Shown here piece after piece: positions 50,587-60,048 of a DNA stretch of 64,000 bases. The position numbers and the translations under genes are program-made. The DNA is from Brasilonema angustatum HA4187-MV1 (GTDB lineage: Bacteria > Cyanobacteriota > Cyanobacteriia > Cyanobacteriales > Nostocaceae). The stretch is taken from positions 62,001-126,000 of the forward strand of contig JAHHGV010000020.1 of the NCBI GenBank assembly GCA_019359695.1. Direction: 5' to 3'. The notes beneath the pieces were generated by a model, which was not told the DNA's origin, did no database searches, and worked only from the letters and a program-made list of their open reading frames with translations. The stretch's first letter is position 1. Each line of letters starts with the position of its first letter.

Positions 50587-50901
50587 AAAATGGCTCAAAT
50601 GCAGCATCAAATTGTTGACTGGGCGTCACCCAACAATCATCTTCCCACAGTACAGGAATCACTTTCGCTTTGATATCAAGTTACATCCTTGATACTGCTG
50701 CGGTGGCTAATGAAAATATTCCTCCCAGCCTACGGCAAACTACAGTCCACTAGCCCCCAAAAGGGGCGCTGCGCTAACACTCCCTCACTCTCTGTTTCCT
50801 TATTTTCAAGCCAGGGTTTCAACTTTTGGGCGATCGCGTCCCTTGCGCGTGTCCCTTTGGGACTCAGCGGCTCCCTGCTGGAGCATCGCCTGAGATTATT
50901 C
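50587..50901. other. 315-bp gap with repeat DNA
   Basis: The gap between the cyclophilin start and the Uma2 end is mostly palindromic small-repeat sequence (CCCCAAAAGGGGCGC; GTCCCTTTGGGAC; CTCCCTGCTGGAGC). A block CAAGCCAGGGTTTCAACTTT near 50812 resembles the cyclophilin gene's own start region at 50560. No gene is seen. Confidence 0.5.
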
Positions 50902-51618
50902 TCAGATGCTATTTGGATCAATACCCAACTCTCTCAACTTTGCTGCTAGTCTTTGTTGGTGTTGTTCCGCAATTTCTCTTTGCTGTCGTTCGCTTTGAGC
51001 AACTTCATTAGCAGTCAAATATCGCTTACCACCCTTATCATGCCAATACAATACTTCTCGCTCCACGACACCAGAAGTATAACTTCCACGTCCAATTCCC
51101 AATCCTATTTCTGGCATCCAAAACGGTTCTTGTATTTGCTGTCGATATTCTCCATCTACCAATTTATACAATTCAAAGGGTTGATGTTGGTCGCGTCGCC
51201 AATATTGAGGATTATAAATAACGTAATACAAAACTCCTAGTTTTGTATAAATTTCTAGTTTCTTGTCATACTCATCCCCAGGTGTTTTGGAAACCACTTC
51301 CAAAACGAACTTGGGTACTACTTCCTCCTCTTCCCAGACTGCGTAACTCAAACGAGACTTTCCTGCTTTGCGTCGTTCCACACCCAAGCTGAGAAATCCA
51401 TCTGGGATGACTGGTACTAAGTGACTCACTCCTGTTGTGTGGTAAATACCCATATCAATACCAAAAAACCAATCATTGCGATTTGCCCAAATGGATTCGA
51501 GGATAAATAATAACAGGTTGGGCAGAAAATTCTGGTCTTCGTTATCCACGGGTGTATCGTCTGAACATGGTAGTTCTTCGGTAGTTGGTAGGGTGAAGCG
51601 TGGCTCAAATTGTACCAT
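50902..51618 (-). CDS. Uma2 family endonuclease-like protein (DUF820)
   Basis: This 238-residue protein belongs to the Uma2/DUF820 group, a PD-(D/E)xK-like restriction-endonuclease fold greatly expanded in cyanobacteria. Motifs are VIPDGFLSLGVERR (P-D), PKFVLEVVSKTPGDEYDKKL (E-V-x-S-K) and KLGVLYYVIYNPQYW. A coiled C-terminal tail is typical (NEVAQSERQQREIAEQHQQR...LRELGIDPN). Biological role is unsettled. The ATG at 51618 (MVQFEPRF) is preferred over a TTG at 51633. Confidence 0.92.
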   Translation of the reverse strand: MVQFEPRFTLPTTEELPCSDDTPVDNEDQNFLPNLLLFILESIWANRNDWFFGIDMGIYHTTGVSHLVPVIPDGFLSLGVERRKAGKSRLSYAVWEEEEVVPKFVLEVVSKTPGDEYDKKLEIYTKLGVLYYVIYNPQYWRRDQHQPFELYKLVDGEYRQQIQEPFWMPEIGLGIGRGSYTSGVVEREVLYWHDKGGKRYLTANEVAQSERQQREIAEQHQQRLAAKLRELGIDPNSI

Positions 51619-51805
51619 AGGTAGGACTTTCAAGTAATTTAACCGATGGATGTAGTGCCTCAGATTCTATTCTAGAAAACATCAGGCGATAAAAACACAA
51701 GCCTAATGAGACTGCAAAAAACAAAAATTTATATACTGAGCAAAGATGTGCAGAATAACAAACCCACCTGACGCGACTGTCACAGCCGCGTCTTGTCCTC
51801 GTTTC

Positions 51806-52483
51806 CTAATAGTCGTCGCGCCTAAATAACCCCAATAACGGACCAAGAATAATACCAAACACAAAACCACCAATATGCGCCCAGTAAGCAACTCCTCCCG
51901 TCTCCACACTCATATTAGCGGCTGCTTGCAGGTTGGCAAGACCAGATATCACATTCTGAACAAAGAAAAGTCCTATCACGACAACTGCTGGAATTCTAAT
52001 TGTCGTAACGAAAAAACCTAAAAAGATTAATGATAGAACTCTTGTATCGGGAAAGCGGATAATGTAAGCGCCTAGAATTCCAGCAATAGCACCACTTGCC
52101 CCCAAGGATGGAATTCCAGAATCTCTACCTATCACCCACTGACATAAAGCTGCTAAAGCACCGCAACTCAGATAAAAAATTAAGTATTTAAAATGACCTA
52201 AGCGATCTTCAATATTGTTGCCAAAAATCCATAGATACAGCATGTTGGAGAGCAAGTGCCACCAACCGCCGTGTAAGAATTGCGAGGTAAATAAAGTCGT
52301 CCACTCACCAGCAAAGTTGTTTGTTAACTCTCGTGGTATAACCGCATACAACTGGAAAAATGGCTCTATTTGTGCCTTCGATAGACTCACCTCATGAAGG
52401 AAAACTAAGACGTTCATGCCAATCAACCCATAGGTAATATATGGGGTGATTCGTGTTGGATTTTCGTCGTACAGGGGAAACAC
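51806..52483 (-). CDS. rhomboid family intramembrane serine protease 2
   Basis: This 225-residue, six-helix membrane protease has SQFLHGGWWHLLSNMLYLWI (H71, H76, N80). The catalytic serine S130 is in SLGASGAIAGILGAY, and the catalytic histidine H203 is in YWAHIGGFVFG. All active-site residues are present. The start is a GTG (MFPLYDENPTRI), consistent with alignment to the neighbouring paralogue, with AGGA upstream. It lies 142 bp downstream of the first rhomboid gene in the same orientation; the pair is a tandem duplication. Confidence 0.93.
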   Translation of the reverse strand: MFPLYDENPTRITPYITYGLIGMNVLVFLHEVSLSKAQIEPFFQLYAVIPRELTNNFAGEWTTLFTSQFLHGGWWHLLSNMLYLWIFGNNIEDRLGHFKYLIFYLSCGALAALCQWVIGRDSGIPSLGASGAIAGILGAYIIRFPDTRVLSLIFLGFFVTTIRIPAVVVIGLFFVQNVISGLANLQAAANMSVETGGVAYWAHIGGFVFGIILGPLLGLFRRDDY

Positions 52484-52625
52484 AGGTGTTTTTCCTAATC
52501 ACTGATTAACTGCAATATATCTTGTAAAACTGGCAGTTGCTAAGTAGCTGCAATGGAAAATTTATATTTGGCAAACTTAATGACGAATCACAAGTGCCAA
52601 CTCTATTGAGGGCACTTGCTTTGTA

Positions 52626-53381
52626 CTATCTGTACCAAGATTCTTGGCTTGGTTTGTCGCTAAATAAACCCAATAATGGACCGAGAATTGCCCCAAAAAC
52701 AAAACCACCTGCATGTGCCCAGTAGGCAATACCACCACTTTCCATGCCAACATTAGTCGGTGTTTCTAGACTGGCTAATCCGTAGAACGCTTGTTGGATA
52801 AACCAAAATCCCAGAAAGAAGTATGCTGGGACACGAAATGTGGGGAAGAAAATCCCTAGGGGAACGATGCCGAGAATTTCTGCTTGGGGGAAACGGAGAA
52901 TGTATGCCCCTAACACGCCGGCGATCGCACCACTTGCTCCCAAGGAAGGAATTGAAGAGTTTTGTGCAAAGTACCATTGGGCTAGTGATGCCAAAACACC
53001 GCAACTGATATAGAAAAACAAATATTTGACATGACCCAATTTGTCTTCAACGTTGTTACCAAAAATCCATAGGAACAACATATTACCAGCTAAGTGCAGT
53101 AAACCGCCGTGCAAAAACTGCGAAGTAATCAAAGTTAACCATTCTGGCACTGGTTGATTGACTGAAATTCCCGCAAAGCTTGCAGTGAGTTCTCGCGGAA
53201 CAACAGCTGCAAGGTGTAAAAATGCGTCTAATTGTCGTGCAGGTAAACTTGCTTCGTAAAGAAAAGCTAAGATATTAACAGCAATCAGCCCATAAGTGAC
53301 ATATGGGGTTATTGTCGTCGGATTATCATCTCTAATAGGAACCACAGGCGTTTTTCCGGATTTTTGAGGAACCAGCCTCAC
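52626..53381 (-). CDS. rhomboid family intramembrane serine protease 1
   Basis: This 251-residue rhomboid has SQFLHGGLLHLAGNMLFLWI. The catalytic S150 is in SLGASGAIAGVLGAY and H223 is in YWAHAGGFVFG. It begins with GTG (MRLVPQKSGKTPVVPIRDDN) and has a ~10-residue insertion (GISVNQPVPE) relative to the downstream paralogue. The two share long identical runs, so they arose by duplication, but their loops differ. Substrates are unknown. Confidence 0.94.
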   Translation of the reverse strand: MRLVPQKSGKTPVVPIRDDNPTTITPYVTYGLIAVNILAFLYEASLPARQLDAFLHLAAVVPRELTASFAGISVNQPVPEWLTLITSQFLHGGLLHLAGNMLFLWIFGNNVEDKLGHVKYLFFYISCGVLASLAQWYFAQNSSIPSLGASGAIAGVLGAYILRFPQAEILGIVPLGIFFPTFRVPAYFFLGFWFIQQAFYGLASLETPTNVGMESGGIAYWAHAGGFVFGAILGPLLGLFSDKPSQESWYR

Positions 53382-53452
53382 ATTACCTAATTTTTTGTGT
53401 TATTTCTTCTAGCCTGTGGAGGTATTTAGCACAGTCAACACTAAATCAGCGA

Positions 53453-53510
53453 ACAGTGAGTCCAGCGCTGGAGGCGAGTTTTCCACGCGCTGGCGACGGG
53501 CGTTCCCGAA
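53453..53510. repeat. multi-hairpin repeat copy between rhomboid 1 and smpB
   Basis: CAGCGCTGGAGGCGAG, TTTTCC and CGCGCTGGCGACGGGCG blocks resemble the multi-hairpin family (20386-20455, 58236-58400) in shortened form. It is in the 190-bp gap 53382-53571. Confidence 0.5.
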
Positions 53511-53571
53511 GCGTTTGAATCCCCATACTTCTGATTCTGACTCCTGGATTCTGGCGTATCTGTTTTCTTCT

Positions 53572-54039
53572 TCAATAATTCTTCATCGCCCGTTGCATCT
53601 CGCGCTGATCTTGGCGTCGTTTGATGTCTTCGCGCTTGTCGTGGACTTTTTTACCTCTGGCAAGAGCTATAGTTATTTTCACCCAACCGCGCTTGAGATA
53701 CATCTTCAAAGGTATTAAAGTTAAACCTTGCTGTTCTACTTTGCCAATAAGCTTGCGAATTTCCTCGCGATGCAGCAACAGCTTCCGTGTACGGCGCGGT
53801 TCATGGTTAAAATACTGCCCACTAGCATTGTAAGGCGAGATATGGGCGTTAAGGAGCCATGCTTGACCATCACGGATTAAAGCATACGCATCTTGGAGAT
53901 TAACCTTACCCGCACGAATTGACTTCACCTCGGTTCCTGTCAACTCAATGCCAGCTTCATAGGTTTCGAGAATTTCGTATAAATAACGGGCTTGACGATT
54001 GTCGGTAACAACTTTGTAACCTTGGCTGTTTTCACTCAT
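53572..54039 (-). CDS. smpB: SsrA-binding protein SmpB
   Basis: This 155-residue protein contains TDNRQARYLYEILETYEAGI, ELTGTEVKSIRAGKVNLQDA, HEPRRTRKLLLHREEIRKLI, PLKMYLKRGWVKITIALARG and the tail KKVHDKREDIKRRQDQREMQ. This is SmpB over its full length. SmpB brings tmRNA to stalled ribosomes. The tmRNA gene (ssrA) is not visible within the window. Start ATG with upstream AT-rich spacer. Confidence 0.97.
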   Translation of the reverse strand: MSENSQGYKVVTDNRQARYLYEILETYEAGIELTGTEVKSIRAGKVNLQDAYALIRDGQAWLLNAHISPYNASGQYFNHEPRRTRKLLLHREEIRKLIGKVEQQGLTLIPLKMYLKRGWVKITIALARGKKVHDKREDIKRRQDQREMQRAMKNY

Positions 54040-54399
54040 TTAGAATTCTACGTATGTCTAATGTGTTATAAAAGGTAGTGTATGGTCGTTTGTCATATGT
54101 GGGGATATTAAACCACCATCAATATTCAACTGAATTTCAGTGTTATCCTACTAATTTAGCTTTTTTGTACTATTTTAGGTTATTTGTATTGTTAATTAAC
54201 TTTTACGATAGTTGTAGCTTATTTAAGGTTGTTTATCTTCCTCTATTTACCTTATTTGTAGTGCGTGGTAGGAAACTCAAAATTGTTAACAAATACAAAA
54301 CACACAAAGCCTTAGATATCTTGTCTAAGGCTTATTTTAAACCCATAAAGCCATGACAGTCTGGTGTGGAAAAGACTGTCTTGAGCTATTGTAAAAACA
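54040..54399. other. 360-bp AT-rich gap upstream of smpB
   Basis: No supportable gene; a 92-codon frame at 54078-54356 is composed of AT-rich, low-information codons and shows no family signature. A terminator-like hairpin lies at 54307-54333. The smpB promoter is expected next to 54040. Confidence 0.5.
54307..54333. terminator. intrinsic terminator downstream of ictB
   Basis: AAGCCTTAGA (54307-54316) pairs perfectly with TCTAAGGCTT (54324-54333) around a 7-base loop. On the minus strand it is followed by TGTGTGTTTTG, and it stands 67 bp beyond the ictB stop. On the plus strand it is followed by ATTTTAAA, so it may work both ways. Confidence 0.75.
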
Positions 54400-55824
54400 T
54401 TAGCTAGCTGTAGGCTCTGGATTAGGTGAATTTAATTCTGTGGCTCGACCTTGGGACATGGATTTGTAATAGCAGGCAATTAAGCCAACTATCAGCCACC
54501 ACACGGTGTTGACTTCAGGACGAAACCAAACGGTATCAAATAAGTTGTGGGCTAGTGTACCAGCTAGGGCAGCGATCGCCCCCATTATCCAAAATCCATC
54601 CACACTTTTGATTTCTCGTAGCCGTCGTAACTGCACTAAACCCGTATTAAATATCACAATCAGCAGCCAAAGAAAACAAGCTAAACCAACAAAGCCAGTT
54701 TCTACAGTCACCTCCAAGAAAATTGAATAGGCACTCAAAGCGCTATAACGGGGAAGTTGATAGATGGGGTAAATTTTATTAAAGGCACTGTGACCTGGTC
54801 CAATACCGGTGATTGGATAATCGTGAATCATATTGAAGACAGCAGTCCAAACATTTCTGCGAAAATTATTACTACTATCTTCCCTGTCTGCAAAAATACT
54901 GAATACTCTATCACGAACTGGTTCAATAAAGATTACAGCTAAGACCAATACGCAAGTCAAACTAGTCAAAAGAATCCACGGCAAACCAGTGCGCCAAAAA
55001 GGAGGCATTTGCAGGCTCCACCAATAATACAGCAACCCTATTAAGATCAGAACTGCTACGACTAGTCCAATCCAGCCACCACGACTAAAAGTCAGAATTA
55101 GGCACGAACCATTAACAACACACATGGTTAATGCCAATGCTTTTTTGAACCAGCTAGCCCACGCAAAAACTGCGACTATGCTTAAAACCACAGCAGGCAA
55201 AAGGTATCCAGCTAGCAAGTTAGGATTGCCCAAATAACTATAAACCCTTGTGGTCTTTGACATAGTAGATGTTGGATCAACCCACGTCGCCAGTGGTGGT
55301 GCTCCAAAAAACCATTGTCGTAACCCGTATACACTCACAATCAGAGATATGTGCAAGTACAGCGTAATCAGCCATTGGCGAATGCGAGGTAATCTCAGAA
55401 CTCTAGCACAGAGGGCAAACAGGAGCAAATAGAGTGTAAAATTTCTCAAATCGGTCAACGCTGCCATCTTCACAGGTGACAATGCTGTAGCTACGACAGC
55501 TATTCCCCAATAAAGCAGTACCAGCAAATGAATCGGGGTAACACTTGAAGCATTTGGTGTTGTTTCATCTGATAAAGTTAATAGCAGCCAAAATCCGGCA
55601 CAAGCTACCAATATCAATCCCAATAGGTCATTGGACATAAAAGGTGCAAGAGCATACACTAGGCTGAGTAAAACAGCTGCTATTGTTTCTCCCCACTGCA
55701 TCAATAGACTGCTTTGTCGCCAGGAACCGAACAGCCCCACCAAAGAGCGGTGCAGGTAACTCGTGCCAAGATATTGTCTTAGAGGCAGATAGGATAAAGT
55801 GAATCGTTGCCAAACTAAATTCAT
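54400..55824 (-). CDS. ictB: IctB family O-antigen ligase-like membrane protein
   Basis: This 474-residue protein has ten or more hydrophobic helices and an O-antigen ligase (Wzy_C) region. In that region ILTFSRGGWIGLVVAVLILI, RVYSYLGNPNLLAGYLLPAV and GIGPGHSAFNKIYPIYQLPR are IctB signatures. IctB was first named as a bicarbonate transporter component; its fold is that of O-antigen ligases and its true role is debated. Length fits. The minus-strand ATG at 55824 starts MNLVWQRFTLSYLPLRQYLG, as in relatives. A hairpin terminator lies past the stop. Confidence 0.9.
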   Translation of the reverse strand: MNLVWQRFTLSYLPLRQYLGTSYLHRSLVGLFGSWRQSSLLMQWGETIAAVLLSLVYALAPFMSNDLLGLILVACAGFWLLLTLSDETTPNASSVTPIHLLVLLYWGIAVVATALSPVKMAALTDLRNFTLYLLLFALCARVLRLPRIRQWLITLYLHISLIVSVYGLRQWFFGAPPLATWVDPTSTMSKTTRVYSYLGNPNLLAGYLLPAVVLSIVAVFAWASWFKKALALTMCVVNGSCLILTFSRGGWIGLVVAVLILIGLLYYWWSLQMPPFWRTGLPWILLTSLTCVLVLAVIFIEPVRDRVFSIFADREDSSNNFRRNVWTAVFNMIHDYPITGIGPGHSAFNKIYPIYQLPRYSALSAYSIFLEVTVETGFVGLACFLWLLIVIFNTGLVQLRRLREIKSVDGFWIMGAIAALAGTLAHNLFDTVWFRPEVNTVWWLIVGLIACYYKSMSQGRATELNSPNPEPTAS

Positions 55825-56041
55825 AGTATCAAGCTGTGATGAATTAGCACTTGCGTGTAGAACTTCGACAATGATGATGATAATCTGGGTATTTTAAAAA
55901 GTTCATAACACAGATTGCAAGTTATTATTCATTCGTTCTTAACGGCCATCCGCCATAGTTGATCATTTGAAGAATTTGCACACGTTTAGCTCATTGAACA
56001 CAGCTAGTTTCGTTTGGCATCAACACGATTCTTTGCCTGAG

Positions 56042-57559
56042 TCAGACATCGCTCTTTGCTTGTGCTGTGTCTAAATTCAGTGGCAAACTCAGTACATAAC
56101 GATATCCTGATTGTGATGAACCTTGAATAACAATTTGTCCACCATGTAATTCTGCCACATGACAACTCAGTAAAAGTCCTAAGCTTTCACGAGAAAGATA
56201 ACCGTGAGACTTGGTTGCACTAGTGTTTGACATATCCACGATTAAGTTTCCTGTTTGCTCTTGCTTCTCTAATTGACCAGTATGAGTTGAATGATTACGT
56301 GTCAATTCTTGCAATGGTAATGTTCTGCTATGAGAAAATAAAGGATCAATTTCAGTTATACCTTCACCTAGCCAAGGATGTGACACCCAGACAGTGATGT
56401 TTAGTGTGTCGTCTTTGGAAGAAACATGAATGCGAACAGTACTACCTGTAGCTGAAAGTTGAATCACACTGAAAACAAGGTGATATAGGATTTGTCGAAC
56501 CTTGTCTTTATCCAAGGAGCAAATGCGGTTGCGTTCTGGTTCTATAGACAAACGAATATCTTGCTCGCGGCGGTTAGCTGCTTCTTCTAAAGTACTGATA
56601 GCCTGTTGACACAGCATTTCAATATCTATTGGAGTTAAATTTAATGCTGTCGGGTTTTCCTCCATAGTCCCCATCTGAGAAATTTCGTTCACCAATGAGA
56701 GCAAGTACCGACCACTATGTTGAATAATATCCACATATTCTCTTTGTTTATTTGTCAACGGACCATAAATCTCACGTCCCAAGACACTAGCCATGCCTAA
56801 GACTGATGTTAAGGGAGTACGTAACTCCTGAATGAGTTGTCCTAAGAGTTCTAATTTCAGTTGATTGGTAAGAACTAAATCTTTTTGTATAGATGGGCTG
56901 ATTTTGATTTCAGTAGTATTAACAACATTTTTCTGTGGCAAGTTAGAAGTACTACCAGGAATACTATTACTTGAGGTTGTTTCCAACAGACGGTTACGCT
57001 CAAACTCACTCATACTCCAACGGGCAATAATTTGTATAAATTCAACGTCTTTCTCTGTGAAATCGCGGGGCTTTATGTCCATTACTGCTAATGTACCCAG
57101 ACAATGCCCACAAGCATCAAACAGTGGCGCTCCCAAGTAAGAACGAATACCATAATCCTGGATCAACTTGCTGTAGGCAGAACTGTCTGCTATCGTCAAT
57201 TTTTCCGTATCATTAATGACAAGAGGTTGTCCACTTTCTACGACCTTGGTACAAAACGATTCCTGACGTAACAGTTCACGGCTTTGTGCGAGATGATTCA
57301 TAATTCCTCCCCGCAGCTTTGATAAGCCCAGAGATGATTTGAACCAATGGCGTTCTTGATCCACAAATCCCAAAATGCAAATTTGTGCTTCCAACAAGTG
57401 GGCTGCAGTTTGAGTAGCCTCTTCAAAAACTGGAATTGTTTCTGGTTGCTGCAAACCTAAATCTGATAAAACTTTAAGGCGTTGTCGTTCTCCCGTTTCT
57501 TGGGAAACCCAGTCATCCCCTGAGGTAAACAATTTGTTTTCAGACTCTACCATTGTCAT
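56042..57559 (-). CDS. GAF domain protein with degenerate histidine kinase module
   Basis: Residues ~40-180 of this 505-residue protein are a GAF domain (FVDQERHWFKSSLGLSKLRG; LGAPLFDACGHCLGTLAVMD). Residues ~230-490 match a HisKA/HATPase pair by layout: LLGQLIQELRTPLTSVLGMA, where the usual S-H-E-L-R-T-P-L has Q244 in place of the phosphoacceptor His. The ATPase N-box (RQILYHLVFSVIQLS) lacks its Asn, and G1 is VSHPWLGEGI instead of DxGxG. G2-like ESLGLLLSCHVAELHGGQI remains. It cannot autophosphorylate in the normal way and is probably a pseudokinase sensor or scaffold. Two possible ATG starts, 57559 and 57553. Confidence 0.88.
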   Translation of the reverse strand: MTMVESENKLFTSGDDWVSQETGERQRLKVLSDLGLQQPETIPVFEEATQTAAHLLEAQICILGFVDQERHWFKSSLGLSKLRGGIMNHLAQSRELLRQESFCTKVVESGQPLVINDTEKLTIADSSAYSKLIQDYGIRSYLGAPLFDACGHCLGTLAVMDIKPRDFTEKDVEFIQIIARWSMSEFERNRLLETTSSNSIPGSTSNLPQKNVVNTTEIKISPSIQKDLVLTNQLKLELLGQLIQELRTPLTSVLGMASVLGREIYGPLTNKQREYVDIIQHSGRYLLSLVNEISQMGTMEENPTALNLTPIDIEMLCQQAISTLEEAANRREQDIRLSIEPERNRICSLDKDKVRQILYHLVFSVIQLSATGSTVRIHVSSKDDTLNITVWVSHPWLGEGITEIDPLFSHSRTLPLQELTRNHSTHTGQLEKQEQTGNLIVDMSNTSATKSHGYLSRESLGLLLSCHVAELHGGQIVIQGSSQSGYRYVLSLPLNLDTAQAKSDV

Positions 57560-58778
57560 CGCTACCTTAACAGTCTCTTACTAGAGTAATTTATATAACC
57601 ACTGTTTCTGGGTTATTTACTATGCTTAAGATTCCCTAATTTGCTCCTAAATGAACAGATTTAGAGGATTTTTTTTTAATGAGCGTATGTTGCATAGTAT
57701 AAAAACTTACTTTTAAAAAAGTTTGCTTTGATCACAAAGTAATGGAATATTCCTGAATCAGTATCTATAATGAGCTACTGTTAGAATCCCGGTCATTTTG
57801 TATAAAAACATAAAATTATTAAGTATTAACACTATCGTACTGAGAAAACCATATCACAAGAAACTACAACACCTGTCATGAATGAAAAGAAATCTCATTT
57901 TTATGTTTTTATACTCAACTAGAATTGGATTTGGGCAATCTATTACATCCCAAATTCCGCATATGGAACCGTAACATAGTATAATCACTGTTAAAATTGT
58001 TTTTTATTCTGTATGAAATAATTCTTTTTAATAAGTAAGTACCAGTAAAAAGAAAGTTAAGTATATTAGATAGCATTCCTAGTACTAAAAAAGTAGTAAA
58101 AACCGATAGTGTCAGTTGAGGGTGCTCAATATCGGTTATATATTAATATCCAATAGCAATATCAATTGAGTTGTCATAATCATTAAATAGCAATCCGATT
58201 TGATTCGGTGAGACCAGTGCGAATGACGGCTTTCCCGACCTAGGCATCTGGCGTATGCGCAAAGCGCATGCCCAGATCCGGCACGAGGGAGAACGCCAGG
58301 TGCTCTACTTGGGGAGACCCCAAGTAGAGCACTGGCTCCCCTCCCGCAGCGCTGGACTCACCGTAAGGCGTGGCCGTTCCCACTAGGGTGAATCACAAAG
58401 TAGAGACTTAACGCTTAACGCTTAACGCTTAAGAAGCAATAAAGGTGTACCTAGGCTAAGCAAAAATCAAATAGCAGCCCTATATAACAAAATGCTTCGG
58501 AAAAGCACAACTTAATTCACGCTCCGCTCGTAGAGAAAAGGTTAAAGGGCAAGGGTTAAAATAAGAGGATTGGAGGGTAAAGCGACTCAATCTCAAGTCT
58601 TTACGCTTTGCGGACAATGGAATGCGTTAATCATTTAGGCAATCATTTGCAAAAGTCTAAAAATGTCAGAAACATAAAGTTAATCAAAACTTTAACATTT
58701 CTTCATAATAAAACTTTGATGAAACTATAGTATTTAGTACAGCAATTGTGACAGAAAATACTAGGGACTTGCCTAAAA
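57560..58778. other. 1.2-kb non-coding region
   Basis: The largest gap in the window. Bases 57560-58200 are very AT-rich with a small hairpin (AACCGATA at 58101-58108 pairing with 58130-58137). Bases 58216-58400 are a multi-hairpin repeat, followed by AACGCTTAACGCTTAACGCTT (three AACGCTT heptamers, about 58410-58430) and GGTTAAAGGG-type repeat DNA near 58540. I find no coding region with family support, no tRNA and no known ncRNA. Confidence 0.5.
58236..58360. repeat. multi-hairpin dispersed element
   Basis: ATCTGGCGTATGCGC pairs with GCGCATGCCCAGAT around AAA (about 58238-58276). Then GTGCTCTACTTGGGG (58300-58314) pairs exactly with 58318-58332 around a 3-base loop. Flanks share GAACGCCAGGT and GGCTCCCCTCC...GCAGCGCTG with the copy inside the glycosyltransferase gene. 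Arm sequences differ between copies while stems are kept, a pattern expected of structured repeats. Confidence 0.8.
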
Positions 58779-59945
58779 ATGAATAATAAGACTGTAATGG
58801 TTCCTTTTGTAGACCTAACTTTACAGCATCAACCAATTCAAACTCAATTACAACAAGCAATCCAAAGTGTAACGGAACGGGGAGATTTTGTTTTAGGGCA
58901 AGCACTCAAAGAGTTTGAAGCAGCTTTTGCTGCTGCGTCTGGTGTAGAGTATGGAGTTGGTGTTGCTTCGGGAACTGATGCGATCGCCCTCGGTTTACAA
59001 GCGTGTCATATTGATCCTGGAGATGAAGTCATTTTGCCTGCAAACACCTTTGTTGCGACGTTGATCGGGGTGATACGTGCAGGGGCAAAGCCAATTTTTG
59101 TAGATTGCGATCCACAAACAGCTTTAATTGATTTAGAAGCTGCAGCGCGGGCAGTTACACCTCAAACCAAAGCAATTCTTCCAGTACATCTTTACGGTCA
59201 GATGGTGTCGCCACGGCAGTTGTTAGATTTTGCCGAGACTTTCAAAGTGCTGATTTTTGAAGATGCAGCACAAGCCCACCTAGCCGAACGAGAAGGATAT
59301 CGCGCCGGTTCTGTAGGAACTGCAGCAGCTTTTAGTTTTTATCCCAGCAAGAATTTAGGGGCATTTGGGGATGGCGGGATGTTATTAACGCGAGATCCAG
59401 ATGTCGCTCAAAAAATGTTACGCTTGCGCAATTATGGTGCGGCTCAAAAATACATTCACGTTGAAGAGGGAACTAATAGCCGTTTAGATACAATTCAAGC
59501 AGCGGTGTTGCACGAGAAATTACCATATCTGCCACAGTGGAATCGCTCACGCCTCAATGCTGCCCAGCAGTACGATATTGAACTAGCACCTTTAGCATCA
59601 AGTGGACTCATTCCCATACAAAACCACACCGGCGAGGGACACATCTATCATCTTTATGTCATCAGAGTAGATGATTCTTGTGCTGTACAACGTCAGCAAC
59701 TTCAAGAACAACTCACACAAGTAGGAATTCAAACTGGCGTTCACTACCCAATTCCTTGTCATCTCCAACCAGCATTCGCCCACCTAGGCTATCAAGTAGG
59801 GGACTTCCCCAATGCTGAAATGCTGTCGAAGCAAATACTATCCTTACCGATGTATCCTGGTTTAAGTCATAGCCAAGTTCAGCAAGTAGTATCGGCAATC
59901 ACATCATGCCTCAGTGCTGAGCAGCAAAAGATCCTGTGTATTTGA
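58779..59945 (+). CDS. DegT/DnrJ/EryC1/StrS family sugar aminotransferase
   Basis: This 388-residue PLP enzyme has VPFVDLTLQHQPIQTQLQQA at the N-terminus, GVASGTDAIALGLQA, and PANTFVATLIGVIRAGAKPI. The cofactor-binding D162 and Q165 are in IFEDAAQAHLAE, and the Schiff-base lysine K191 is in AAFSFYPSKNLGAFGDGG. It transfers an amino group to a nucleotide-linked keto-sugar, forming amino sugars for polysaccharides. It is the first gene of the plus-strand EPS/exosortase cluster, 103 bp before cyanoexosortase B. Confidence 0.95.
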   Translation: MNNKTVMVPFVDLTLQHQPIQTQLQQAIQSVTERGDFVLGQALKEFEAAFAAASGVEYGVGVASGTDAIALGLQACHIDPGDEVILPANTFVATLIGVIRAGAKPIFVDCDPQTALIDLEAAARAVTPQTKAILPVHLYGQMVSPRQLLDFAETFKVLIFEDAAQAHLAEREGYRAGSVGTAAAFSFYPSKNLGAFGDGGMLLTRDPDVAQKMLRLRNYGAAQKYIHVEEGTNSRLDTIQAAVLHEKLPYLPQWNRSRLNAAQQYDIELAPLASSGLIPIQNHTGEGHIYHLYVIRVDDSCAVQRQQLQEQLTQVGIQTGVHYPIPCHLQPAFAHLGYQVGDFPNAEMLSKQILSLPMYPGLSHSQVQQVVSAITSCLSAEQQKILCI

Positions 59946-60048
59946 CAAATATTTTCAGGGTAAATACTGGGTTATGAATGAAATTAATACTCATAATTCA
60001 TAACTCAGTATTTATCAGACTCATAATTGATTCTTTATCATAAAAGCC

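Noticed and set aside
50790-50840. Possible duplication of the cyclophilin start region (CAAGCCAGGGTTTCAACTTT)
   Set aside because: Similarity is limited to about 25 bases with several mismatches, within repeat DNA; not enough to call a duplication.
57560-58230. Possible small RNA gene in the large AT-rich gap
   Set aside because: Only one weak 8-bp hairpin without a T-run; nothing matches a known RNA by eye.
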